In this document: positions 1 to 6,472 of the stretch, piece after piece
How positions within the stretch are numbered: position 1 is the stretch's first letter
How the letters are laid out: every line of letters starts with the position of its first letter
Origin: an uncultured Phascolarctobacterium sp.
GTDB lineage: Bacteria > Bacillota > Negativicutes > Acidaminococcales > Acidaminococcaceae
DNA length: 27,160 bases
Assembly: GCF_937920985.1 (NCBI RefSeq)
Contig: NZ_CALDXR010000049.1
Coordinates: 1-27,160 of the forward strand
Direction: 5' to 3'
Program-made: the position numbers and the translations under genes
The notes under the pieces: model-generated
What the model saw: the letters and a program-made list of their open reading frames with translations, nothing else
The model's database searches: none
Told to the model about the DNA's origin: nothing

Positions 1-776
1 GGAGACATTCATTGTAGACATAAGATTTTTGATGCTTTCAGCTTTGCCTTCAGCCAAACCTTCAGCCTTGCCTTCAGCTCTTCCGTCATTAATGCCAGCC
101 TCATAAATTTGCTTGCTGAAATTATCCATAGTTGCGAGTCCCTCCTTTGTGGTTTTAAGATTATTGATACATTGTGAAAGCTTTCCTTGGCTAAAATCAC
201 CTGCGTCGGCGGTAGCAAAATATTGCATAAGCTGCGCAATACTGCTGTTGTCGTTAACCTCTGCGTTGATATAGCACATATGCAGTCCGTCATTGTAGGG
301 AGTATTGGTATCGCCTAAAAACTTTAAAATAGGGTAGCAGGTTTTGCCAAGCTTCCAGATATCTGTCTGGCTGATATAAAAAATGTGCAGCTCGGGTACA
401 GATGCATAAGTCTGGTCACCCTTAAAAAAGTATTCATTGATGATAGTTGATGCGTAATAAAGCATTCTCTTTTCGTGTGCAATGCCGCCATCTGCCTTCT
501 GAATTTCAATTTCATAAAGCTTGTTGTTGGCATCCTCAGCGAGTACATCCATGATGATGTTGTGCGAGGAGAGCTTGCTGATGACATACTGCGTTTTGTT
601 CTTTTGATTACCAGTGTTTTGATACCGGTCAGAACACGCAGGATATGCTCGCAGGCCTCTTTGTCCTCTAAAACAGCTCTGGCAAGCAGGTCGTTGAACA
701 AGGTCATGCTCAGGATGTGCTTTTGCAGCTCTTCCTGTGTCAGCAGAAGACTGCTTTTGGATAGTTTTTTGGTCAT
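1..776 (-). pseudogene. Rpn/PD-(D/E)XK nuclease family transposase-like gene, frameshifted and cut by the window edge
   Basis: The gene starts at the ATG at 776, with an AGAAGG Shine-Dalgarno just upstream, and reads leftward. The first ~61 codons are in one frame. From about 597 the family-like protein continues in another frame (TKTQYVISKLSSHN, IIMDVLAED, then KLYEIEIQKADG) and stays open to base 1. Restoring one base in the TTTT run at 594-597 would join the two frames, so this looks like a one-base deletion in a homopolymer. The D of MDVLAED and the ExQ of EIEIQ fit the PD-(D/E)XK active site of the Rpn/YhgA-like family (recombination-promoting nucleases, often annotated as transposases). 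The GRAEGKAEGLAEGKAE repeat near the left edge is typical of these proteins' C-termini. I see no in-phase slippery heptamer, so decay or a sequencing error is likelier than programmed frameshifting. The C-terminus lies outside the window. Confidence 0.8.
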
Positions 777-834
777 AGTTTCCTTCTTTAATTATAATCT
801 TTGCTTCAGCAAAACACAACATAGGGTGCTTAAG

Positions 835-887
835 AAAAAAAGCAGTACACATAGCATCCGGAAGCTCCGGATACCGTAGGTACTGCT
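835..887 (-). terminator. Long hairpin followed by a T-run (terminator or attenuator)
   Basis: On the minus strand AGCAGTAC (887-880) pairs with GTACTGCT (848-841). Inside it ATCCGG (872-867) pairs with CCGGAT (861-856) around a 5-nt loop. The segments between the two stems can mostly pair with G-U wobbles, giving a near-continuous stem of about 20 bp. Six T residues follow directly (840-835). It sits upstream of the minus-strand nuclease gene, with no gene to terminate on its own upstream side, so an attenuated leader, a short RNA or a palindromic repeat are all possible. Confidence 0.6.
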
Positions 888-1056
888 AAATTACTACCGA
901 CATGAGCCGGTAGGCTCTGCTTATTTTGTTGTAGATGTTCAAGCTAAGCTAAGTATAAATAAGAGGGCAACGAAATCCAAGTGAAGATTCTGAAAAATCG
1001 TACAAACGAAATAATGTTGCGATATACAGGTTTAGCCATCAGCATATAAAATAATC

Positions 1057-1085
1057 TTGAAACATAGAATATAGTTTGCTACAAT
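1057..1085 (+). promoter_or_regulatory. Sigma-A-type promoter of the outer-membrane barrel gene
   Basis: TTGAAA (1057-1062), a 17-bp spacer, then TACAAT (1080-1085). Transcription would begin near 1092, giving a leader of about 77 nt before the ATG at 1169. Confidence 0.7.
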
Positions 1086-1168
1086 ATATTACTGTAGACT
1101 GTTTTCAATAAGCAAGCGATAGAATATGCACTTGTAATGAGCAAATTTATAAGCATAGGAGATGCTGC

Positions 1169-2653
1169 ATGATGAAGAAAATACTTAGTGCTATAGCAAT
1201 TGCTGCAGCCTTAGGCTGCAGCTGTGCCGCCGCCAGCCCGCTGGTTACGGCTGACGTGCCGCTGGACAGCAGCTATTACGGTTATCTTGATAAGCTGGAA
1301 GGCATGGGCTATATCCAGGATATGCCTGCCAATACCAAGCCTTATAGCCGCCTGGACATGGCCAAATGGGTGCTGCAGGCTGAAGCAATTGCCCAGAGCA
1401 AGCCGCTGCCGCCATACCTGCAGACCAGGCTGGATGCAATGCGCGAGGGACTGTCAGAGGAGATTGCTTACCTGCAGGGTGCAGGGAAAATCAATAATGT
1501 GAAGCTGCGTGGCGCGAGCGTTGACCTTTCCTATCTGCAGCAGGACAGTGCTGCGTATAAATATAATAACGCCAAGGCACATTGGCAGCTTTTGAACCAC
1601 AATAATAATGGCTATCTTTATGGCGATGGCTTTAACGCTGTGGGTACGCTGCACATCAGCGGCAGCCTGAGCAAGGACCTTGCTGTGGGCGTTACGCCGC
1701 GCTTTGCCTGGGACAAGGACGAGCATGGCGATGCCAGCCTTGTTGAGGGCTATGCCAAAACGCATTTGGGCGTGTGGGGGATTACTGCCGGCAGGCAGCC
1801 GATGTCCTGGGGCGTAGGGCGTGCAGGACAGCTGGCCTTTGGCAGCAATGCAACACCGCAGACAGCAATTAAACTGAATTTGCTGGAGCCGCATACCTTT
1901 GACAACGGTGCGTTGAAATTCCTGGGTAAGGCGAATGTCAACGTCTTCGCCAGCAGGCTGGAGGGCAACAGAGTTGCAAGTTCCAGCTCGGCACTGGAAA
2001 AGGACCATGCCGCTTTGGTGGGCGTGCGCGTAGATGTTATGCCGACGGATGCGTTTACCATCGGTTTGGAGCGCATGTCGATGCTCAAGAGGTTCAACAA
2101 GCATTGGCTGCTGGGCGATAATGCAGATGATGCTGAAAAGGATAATTGGAACGATATTGCGGGCCTTGATTTTAAATACCGCTTCCCGGGCGTGCAGGTT
2201 TATGCTTCGCTGCATGGCGAGGATCAGGCGCATGCCTTCCCCTGTGAAAATGCTTATAATGTTGGCATGTACTTTCCGCAGCTGGTGCCGGACGGCAGCT
2301 GGGATTTGCGCGTGGAGGCTGCCAAAACTAATGACGCCTGGTATGGCCATTGGGTGCTGAAGAATGGCTGGACATATAAGGATGCTATTTTGGGAGACTG
2401 GCTGGGCGCGGATGCGAAACGCGTTTATGCGGAGGTTAACCATTATCTGGCTGATGGCGGCAAGCTGGGACTGAGTTATACCTGGGCTGATATGCAGAAG
2501 ACGGCGCAGCATGATGGCGGGCTGCAGGAGGTGGAGCTGAGCTACAGCAAGAGCCTGCAGAAGGATTTGCTGCTGCATACTGCTGTTGGCTATGGCAAGC
2601 TGGGGGACGATACCAGCAAGCTGGTGGCTGTTGGTCTGAGCTGGGAGTATTAA
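1169..2653 (+). CDS. Wzi-like outer-membrane beta-barrel protein with SLH-like N-terminus
   Basis: Predicted 494-aa exported protein. Residues 1-23 form a signal peptide (KK, hydrophobic core, AAA-S). Residues ~28-75 (DVPLDSSYYGYLDKLEGMGY, then YSRLDMAKWVL) resemble the degenerate SLH-type segment found at the N-terminus of Negativicutes barrel proteins. The motif at ~208-230 (GRQPMSWGVGRAGQLAFGSN) matches the GRxPxxWGxGxxGxLxxSxNA pattern of the capsule-assembly Wzi family. The rest alternates polar and hydrophobic residues as beta-strands do, and the protein ends in an aromatic residue (SWEY), as outer-membrane barrels usually do. The start has AGGAG at 1157-1161; a second ATG follows at once at 1172. 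It is monocistronic, between its own promoter and terminator. Known: Wzi helps anchor capsule in Gram-negatives. Inferred: a surface or envelope role here. No capsule genes are in view, so a general porin or assembly factor remains possible. Confidence 0.75.
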   Translation: MMKKILSAIAIAAALGCSCAAASPLVTADVPLDSSYYGYLDKLEGMGYIQDMPANTKPYSRLDMAKWVLQAEAIAQSKPLPPYLQTRLDAMREGLSEEIAYLQGAGKINNVKLRGASVDLSYLQQDSAAYKYNNAKAHWQLLNHNNNGYLYGDGFNAVGTLHISGSLSKDLAVGVTPRFAWDKDEHGDASLVEGYAKTHLGVWGITAGRQPMSWGVGRAGQLAFGSNATPQTAIKLNLLEPHTFDNGALKFLGKANVNVFASRLEGNRVASSSSALEKDHAALVGVRVDVMPTDAFTIGLERMSMLKRFNKHWLLGDNADDAEKDNWNDIAGLDFKYRFPGVQVYASLHGEDQAHAFPCENAYNVGMYFPQLVPDGSWDLRVEAAKTNDAWYGHWVLKNGWTYKDAILGDWLGADAKRVYAEVNHYLADGGKLGLSYTWADMQKTAQHDGGLQEVELSYSKSLQKDLLLHTAVGYGKLGDDTSKLVAVGLSWEY

Positions 2654-2692
2654 GCCTAAAGTCTGCAAGAGTTTAATATATGCTAAAACATG

Positions 2693-2743
2693 AAAACACC
2701 GACGTCTGCCGTACTTGTGGTACGGCGGATGCCGGTGTTTTTT
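2693..2743 (+). terminator. Rho-independent terminator of the barrel gene
   Basis: AAAACACCG at the left pairs with CGGTGTTTT at the right. Inside, GCCGTAC and GTACGGC pair around a TTGTG loop, and a T-run ends the structure. The flanking A/T runs make it potentially bidirectional. Confidence 0.9.
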
Positions 2744-2783
2744 GCTTATTTACATGTAAGTGGCGCAATTAAATATCGCGCTG

Positions 2784-2937
2784 CAACCCTTCCGTCTGCT
2801 CGCAAAGCTCGCAGCCACCTTCCCTTTCAGGGAAGATATATCAGACATGCGGAAGGCTAACCTTCGCAAATTAAACTAGCCTTTTATATGCTCCCTAACA
2901 GGGAGCTGGCATCGCCGCAGGCGATGACTGAGGGTTG
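2784..2937. repeat. Compound palindromic repeat element with CAACCCT/AGGGTTG ends
   Basis: The 154-bp unit begins CAACCCT (2784-2790) and ends with its exact inverse AGGGTTG (2931-2937). The two ends are related half-units in opposite orientation. The left carries hairpin CTTCCCT/AGGGAAG (2819-2835). The right carries CATCGCC/GGCGATG (2910-2926) and GCTCCCT/AGGGAGC (2890-2906). The middle has GCGGAAGG/CCTTCGC (2849-2867). It encodes no protein and lies between convergent genes. I recognise this style of intergenic palindromic repeat from gut Firmicutes, but could not check copy number. Confidence 0.65.
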
Positions 2938-2960
2938 TGCCCCTCTGGGAAGTGGGAAGC

Positions 2961-3914
2961 TTACAGGCTTGCAGCTCTCTCCAGGAATCCGCGCAGAATG
3001 TCGCAGGAAGCGGTGAACTTAGCCTGCTCTTCTTCCGTAAGCGGTAGCTCTAAAATCTCTTCAATACCGTTTTTGCCGATTACGCAGGGAACACCTGCAG
3101 CTACGTCCTTCTGGCCATATTCGCCGTTCAGCACGGTGGAGCAGGGCCAAATCAGCTTTTCGTCATGGAAGATGGCTTTGATCAGCATGCAGGCAGCGTT
3201 GGCAATGCCAAATTCCGTGCAGCCCTTGCCGTCGACTTCAATGTCGCCGGCTCTTTTAACCTGCAGCTGCAAGTCGTCCAGGCTGAGTGCTGCCAGCTCC
3301 GGACGTTCAGCGCGCAGCTGGGCAAAGCTCTTGCTGCCGATGCGGATGGCAGACCAGACAACGAAGCTGGAATTACCATGCTCGCCCATGCAGAAGGCCT
3401 GAATAGATTTGCGGCTGTAGCCTGTAGCGGCGCTGAGCACGCGCAGCAGGCGGTAGCTTTCAAGGCTGGTGCCGGTGCAGAAGCAGCGCTGCGGCTCCCA
3501 GTTCATCTTGCGGCGGATATGCTCGCAGATGATGTCTGCCGGATTAGAAATGCTGATCATAATACCCTTGAAGTCAACCTGCTTCAGGTGGCTGATAACC
3601 TCGTTGGCCATTTTGATGGAATCGTCAAACATATCAAGACGTGTTTCGCCGGGACGGCGGCTGCGGCCGAAGGCCATTACCAGAATATCGGCATCGTTCA
3701 GCTCGCTGTATTCACCGGCGCGGATGATGGCATCACGGCCGCAAAGTGCACCGCTGACGCCGTCATCTAAGTCCAGCGCCTGTGCGGCAGCTTTTTCCTT
3801 AAGAATATCAATCAATACAATATCATCTGCTTCACCGGACTGGATGAGCGCTAAAGCAACGTGAGAGCCGACATGACCTGCGCCGACGATTACAACCTTA
3901 CGAGTTTTTAACAT
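2961..3914 (-). CDS. Lactate/malate dehydrogenase family protein (L-2-hydroxyacid dehydrogenase)
   Basis: A 317-aa NAD-dependent oxidoreductase of the LDH/MDH superfamily, which interconverts 2-oxoacids and L-2-hydroxyacids in the cytoplasm. Start ATG at 3914 follows a perfect AGGAGG (3928-3923); an in-frame extension to 3977 has no ribosome site and crosses a hairpin. Residues 7-16 (VVIVGAGHVG) are the Rossmann nucleotide loop. RPGETR (87-92) is the mobile loop with the catalytic Arg, SNPAD (123-127) the conserved NPxD-type turn, and GEHGNS (177-182) holds the catalytic His (H179). Two departures stand out. The position equivalent to LDH Gln102 is Arg (R86), as in malate dehydrogenases. The Asp that normally partners the catalytic His is Glu (E152 in LESYR). 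Substrate is therefore uncertain: malate/oxaloacetate or a branched 2-hydroxyacid are both plausible. It follows the DUF1858 gene on the same strand across a 117-bp gap. Confidence 0.85.
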   Translation of the reverse strand: MLKTRKVVIVGAGHVGSHVALALIQSGEADDIVLIDILKEKAAAQALDLDDGVSGALCGRDAIIRAGEYSELNDADILVMAFGRSRRPGETRLDMFDDSIKMANEVISHLKQVDFKGIMISISNPADIICEHIRRKMNWEPQRCFCTGTSLESYRLLRVLSAATGYSRKSIQAFCMGEHGNSSFVVWSAIRIGSKSFAQLRAERPELAALSLDDLQLQVKRAGDIEVDGKGCTEFGIANAACMLIKAIFHDEKLIWPCSTVLNGEYGQKDVAAGVPCVIGKNGIEEILELPLTEEEQAKFTASCDILRGFLERAASL

Positions 3915-3937
3915 AACCAAAGCCTCCTTATGAAAAC

Positions 3938-3974
3938 AGGGAACCGTCCCCACTAATGCTGGAGATAGTTCCCT
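3938..3974 (-). repeat. REP-like hairpin between the DUF1858 and dehydrogenase genes
   Basis: On the minus strand AGGGAAC (3974-3968) pairs with GTTCCCT (3944-3938), and inside TCTCC can pair with GGGGA. The half GGGGACGGTTCCC resembles a REP-type palindrome family I recall from Clostridia and relatives. TGTTTTC follows it on the minus strand, so it may also act as a weak terminator for the upstream DUF1858 gene. Confidence 0.5.
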
Positions 3975-4031
3975 CATTTTTGCTATGCTGTAATAAATAT
4001 GCCAATGCCGTATTTATCACATTTCGCCATA

Positions 4032-4241
4032 TTATTTGTTCGCTTCTGCTTCAGCAATAACCTTGTTGATATCTTCGATAAGAGCATCAACATCAATGCC
4101 GTGAGCGCCAGCGCCCTGACCGATGGTTTCGAAATGAGCAGCCATGCAGCCGATGCAGCCCAGACCATATTCAGCGAAAACCTCCATGATTTCAGGATGG
4201 TTTTGAACGGCTTCAATAATGCCGGTATCTTTAGTAATCAT
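4032..4241 (-). CDS. DUF1858 domain protein (redox-disulfide type)
   Basis: A 69-aa protein consisting of a single DUF1858 domain: an N-terminal MITKDTGIIEAVQNHPEIME helix-turn segment, then Y25-GLGCIGC with the CxxC pair at residues 29 and 32, then the AHFETIGQGAGAHGID stretch. Domains of this family occur alone or fused to hybrid-cluster and other redox proteins and are thought to form a reversible disulfide or bind a cofactor; the precise function is not established. AAGGAG lies just upstream of the ATG. It has its own promoter (4295-4323) and precedes the dehydrogenase gene, so a shared redox context is possible but unproven. Confidence 0.85.
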   Translation of the reverse strand: MITKDTGIIEAVQNHPEIMEVFAEYGLGCIGCMAAHFETIGQGAGAHGIDVDALIEDINKVIAEAEANK

Positions 4242-4294
4242 TGTATAAATCTCCTTCTTTTAATAAAAATTGTACACATAATCCGTACTTACTC

Positions 4295-4323
4295 ATTATA
4301 TCATTTGTATCTCTAAAAGCCAA
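4295..4323 (-). promoter_or_regulatory. Promoter of the DUF1858 gene
   Basis: Minus strand: TTGGCT (4323-4318), 17-bp spacer, TATAAT (4300-4295). TGA immediately before the hexamer gives an extended -10 (TGNTATAAT). The leader is about 47 nt. Confidence 0.65.
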
Positions 4324-4408
4324 ATTTATTACGGAAAATTTTTTGCGAAATCAGCTTGACAGAGTTCACATTTTTTTAATTATTTTTTTACATTGAGCTG
4401 CGAAATAC

Positions 4409-4437
4409 TTGCGTTTGCAGCCGATTAACGCTATAAT
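4409..4437 (+). promoter_or_regulatory. Promoter of mraZ and the dcw cluster
   Basis: TTGCGT (4409-4414), 17-bp spacer, perfect TATAAT (4432-4437). Transcription would start near 4444, so the mRNA would begin within or just before the MraZ boxes. Confidence 0.75.
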
Positions 4438-4442
4438 GGAGA

Positions 4443-4469
4443 AAAGTGGTGCAATGTGGGTGAAAAGGG
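4443..4469 (+). promoter_or_regulatory. Three 10-bp-spaced MraZ-type boxes
   Basis: AAAGTGG (4443-4449), AATGTGG (4453-4459) and AAAAGGG (4463-4469) repeat with exact 10-bp spacing. This is the pattern expected of the operator bound by the ring-shaped MraZ repressor, which recognises short G-rich direct repeats with ~10-bp periodicity. The boxes cover the predicted start of transcription, and the third overlaps the Shine-Dalgarno (AGGGGG, 4466-4471). Binding here would repress the whole cluster; autoregulation is inferred from the family. Confidence 0.7.
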
Positions 4470-4478
4470 GGCGACATT

Positions 4479-4910
4479 ATGCTTTTGGGTGAATACGAAC
4501 ATACCATAGATGCCAAAGGTCGTCTTGCTATGCCTGCAAAGCTGCGTGAAAGCCTGGGCGGTAAGTTTATCATCACCAAGGGCCTTGATGGCTGCCTTTT
4601 TGTATACGATATGGAGCAATGGCAGAAGCTGGAGCAAAAGCTGTCCGCCTTGCCGATGAGCCGCAAAACAGCGCGTGATTTTACCCGTTTCCTCTTTGGC
4701 GGTGCCTGCGAGGGCGAATGCGACAAGCAGGGCAGGGTGCTGCTGCCGGCAAACCTGCGTGCTCACGCCGGTCTGGAAAAGGATGCTGTAATCGTTGGCG
4801 TTGGCAGCAGAGCTGAAATCTGGGACGCCGGCCGCTGGAACAAATATAATGAAGAAAATGCTGAGGATGTGAGCGAGCTTGCCGAGCAGCTTGCTGACTT
4901 AGGCATATAA
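4479..4910 (+). CDS. mraZ: Transcriptional regulator MraZ
   Basis: A 143-aa protein of normal length for the family. It has two AbrB-like (SpoVT) DNA-binding repeats, each with the DxxxR signature: DAKGR at 11-15 and DKQGR at 82-86, followed by LAMPAKLR and VLLPANLR. MraZ assembles into a ring and binds G-rich repeats upstream of its own gene, controlling the division and cell-wall operon. Here it is the first gene of that operon, and suitable repeats lie directly upstream (4443-4469). The start is set by AGGGGG at 4466-4471, 7 nt before ATG. The next gene begins about 14 nt after its stop. Confidence 0.97.
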   Translation: MLLGEYEHTIDAKGRLAMPAKLRESLGGKFIITKGLDGCLFVYDMEQWQKLEQKLSALPMSRKTARDFTRFLFGGACEGECDKQGRVLLPANLRAHAGLEKDAVIVGVGSRAEIWDAGRWNKYNEENAEDVSELAEQLADLGI

Positions 4911-4924
4911 GATTGGTGTTGGCT

Positions 4925-5857
4925 ATGGAATTTAAGCATACAAGTATCCTGCTCGCTGAGAGCGTGGAGTTTTTGATAACAGATAAAAATGGTATTTACG
5001 TGGACTGCACCATGGGCGGTGCCGGTCACACCAGTGCCTTTGCCGCTCAGCTGGAGGCTGGTGGCCTGATGCTTGGCATTGACCAGGACGATGATGCGAT
5101 TGCGGCAGGCTCTGCGCGTTTGCTGAACAAGTTTGCCTGCAAAACCGCTGTTGCCAAGTCTAATTTTGAAAACTTTTCCCAGGTATTGGATTCTATGGGC
5201 ATTGATAAAATTGACGGTATCTTTTTTGATTTGGGCGTTTCCAGCTACCAACTGGATACGCCGGAGCGTGGTTTCTCATATATGCATGACGGACCTTTGG
5301 ATATGCGCATGAATAAAGAAGCGAGTCTGGATGCAGAGTACATTGTAAACCACTATAAGGAAGAAGAACTGGCGGATATTATTCACCGTTACGGCGAGGA
5401 GCGCTGGGCGAAGCGTATCGCACAGTTTATTGTGGCAGCACGCAAGGAAAAGCCGCTGACCACTACCTTTGAGCTGGTGGATGTAATCAAGAAGGCTATC
5501 CCCAAGGGAGCAAGGCTTGACGGCCCGCACCCGGCGAAGCGCACCTTCCAGGCGATTCGCATTGAGGTGAACAATGAGCTGGGAATTCTGGCTGATACGA
5601 TGGAAAAAGCTGTGGACCGCTTAAAGAGCGGCGGCCGTATCGGCGTTATTACCTTCCATTCGCTGGAGGACAGAATTATCAAGCAGACCTTTGCTAAGCT
5701 GGCCAAGGGCTGCACCTGCCCGCCACAGCTTCCTGTATGCGTGTGCGGCAAAAAGCCGCAGCTGCGTAAAACCGGCAATATCGTTCCCTCCAAGGCCGAG
5801 GTTGAAGAGAATCCGCGCAGCCGCAGTGCTCGCTTGCGTTACGCAATCAAGATTTGA
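4925..5857 (+). CDS. rsmH: 16S rRNA (cytosine(1402)-N(4))-methyltransferase RsmH
   Basis: A 310-aa SAM-dependent methyltransferase (MraW) that modifies C1402 in the decoding centre of 16S rRNA. Visible: FKHTSILLAES at the N-terminus (family FxHxPVLLxE), the SAM loop DCTMGGAGHT (27-36), GIDQDDDA (~51-58), FFDLGVSS, RGFSYMHDGPLDMRM, HPAKRTFQAIRIEVN and the late motif ITFHSLEDRIIK. I chose ATG 4925; a TTG at 4913 would add four residues. Neither has a strong ribosome site, so translation is probably coupled to mraZ, whose stop is 14 nt upstream. A CxC/CxCG cluster near the C-terminus (GCTCPPQLPVCVCGKKP) is usual for Firmicutes members. Confidence 0.97.
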   Translation: MEFKHTSILLAESVEFLITDKNGIYVDCTMGGAGHTSAFAAQLEAGGLMLGIDQDDDAIAAGSARLLNKFACKTAVAKSNFENFSQVLDSMGIDKIDGIFFDLGVSSYQLDTPERGFSYMHDGPLDMRMNKEASLDAEYIVNHYKEEELADIIHRYGEERWAKRIAQFIVAARKEKPLTTTFELVDVIKKAIPKGARLDGPHPAKRTFQAIRIEVNNELGILADTMEKAVDRLKSGGRIGVITFHSLEDRIIKQTFAKLAKGCTCPPQLPVCVCGKKPQLRKTGNIVPSKAEVEENPRSRSARLRYAIKI

Positions 5858-5902
5858 CAGATAGATTAAGATAGATGTGATGTGTGATGAAGGGTGATTT
5901 TG

Positions 5903-6307
5903 ATGCTTGCTAGAAAATACGACAATTACGCCTGGCAAGAGCAGCCTGCTGAGCAGTACGAAGCTCCGCAGCCTGTCCGTCGCAGAAGACGTAAACCTGA
6001 TAAAATGAAGCTTATCCGCAGTGGACTGTTCAAAATTATGGCAGTTGTCATGGTGGCTTATTTCGCTATGGTTCTGCGCAGCGAGGCTATGGTGCAGTGC
6101 AGCAATGAGCTTGTCAGCCTGCAGAAGCAGGAGGCACAGCTGATTAACCAGAACAACGAGCTGAGAATTGAGGTTGAACAGCTCAAAGGTCCGGAGCGTA
6201 TTATCGGCCTGGCAGAGCAGCGCCTTGGTATGAGCGTTGCCCGCAGCAACATCTATGTTAAGGCTGGCGAGAATGCAAAAAGCAGCAATTCTTTGGCTAC
6301 CAAATAA
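5903..6307 (+). CDS. ftsL: Cell division protein FtsL
   Basis: A 134-aa bitopic protein with the classic FtsL/DivIC plan: a cytoplasmic tail (1-40) with a basic run RRRRRK, one membrane segment (~41-58), then an extracytoplasmic leucine-zipper-like coiled coil (~62-97) ending in the conserved ERIIGLAEQRLGM segment. FtsL joins FtsQ/DivIB and FtsB/DivIC to activate septal FtsW-FtsI. The position between rsmH and the mur genes supports ftsL. The start is ATG 5903, preceded by AAGGGTG (5890-5896). Unusually, the gene that normally follows it (ftsI/spoVD) is not here. Confidence 0.9.
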   Translation: MLARKYDNYAWQEQPAEQYEAPQPVRRRRRKPDKMKLIRSGLFKIMAVVMVAYFAMVLRSEAMVQCSNELVSLQKQEAQLINQNNELRIEVEQLKGPERIIGLAEQRLGMSVARSNIYVKAGENAKSSNSLATK

Positions 6308-6337
6308 CAAATATACATAGCCATTCACTGTATATTG

Positions 6338-6346
6338 TGATATAAT
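6338..6346 (+). promoter_or_regulatory. Extended -10 promoter element before murE
   Basis: TGATATAAT matches the extended -10 consensus TGNTATAAT. No convincing -35 is seen. It would give an internal transcript starting near 6353 for the mur genes. Confidence 0.45.
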
Positions 6347-6364
6347 TTGAATGGGTTTTTGGGA

Positions 6365-6386
6365 GGCAGCCTTTTGGCTGCCGTTT
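6365..6386 (+). terminator. Hairpin in the ftsL-murE gap (weak terminator or attenuator)
   Basis: GGCAGCC (6365-6371) pairs perfectly with GGCTGCC (6376-6382) around TTTT, followed by GTTTCAATTT. The T-run is short, so termination may be partial, trimming read-through from mraZ-rsmH-ftsL into murE. Confidence 0.4.
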
Positions 6387-6472
6387 CAATTTAACTTCTC
6401 TAGTACAAGAAATCTATAAGAAATTTATGCTTTTGCCTTTATGCTGCAGAAGCTGAAACAGGAGGTTTATAA

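Larger units (their letters stand above)
777..1168. other. Intergenic region between divergent genes
   Basis: This 392-bp AT-rich gap has no credible gene. It holds the minus-strand terminator-like hairpin (835-887), a second hairpin (CTACCG at 894-899 with CGGTAG at 908-913, competing with GAGCC at 904-908 and GGCTC at 913-917), and the promoter of the barrel gene (1057-1085). A possible minus-strand promoter for the nuclease gene (TATAAT at 796-791, weak TTGTGT at 819-814) would start transcription almost on the Shine-Dalgarno, so I hold it only weakly. I see nothing in 918-1050. Confidence 0.5.

Noticed and set aside
9..293. Minus-strand open frame starting at 293
   Set aside because: Wrong frame: the real continuation of the nuclease (PYNDGLHMCYINAEVN and on) lies in a different minus frame.
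594..597. Programmed -1 frameshift in the nuclease gene
   Set aside because: No X-XXY-YYZ heptamer in the correct phase and no clear downstream stimulatory structure; a one-base loss explains it more simply.
475..879. Plus-strand open frame across the nuclease region
   Set aside because: It runs antisense to the clear Rpn-type protein and through the hairpin; no ribosome site or family features.
841..917. T-box or known riboswitch upstream of the nuclease gene
   Set aside because: No T-box antiterminator consensus or other known riboswitch core could be recognised.
1454..2668. Long minus-strand open frame opposite the barrel gene
   Set aside because: Its predicted protein has no family features; the plus strand has signal peptide, family motifs, promoter, ribosome site and terminator.
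3915..3977. Longer start for the dehydrogenase
   Set aside because: No ribosome site; the extension crosses the REP-like hairpin, while ATG 3914 has AGGAGG.
4356..4384. TTGACA at 4356-4361 as the mraZ -35
   Set aside because: The matching -10 position reads only ATTATT; the TTGCGT/TATAAT pair at 4409-4437 is far better.
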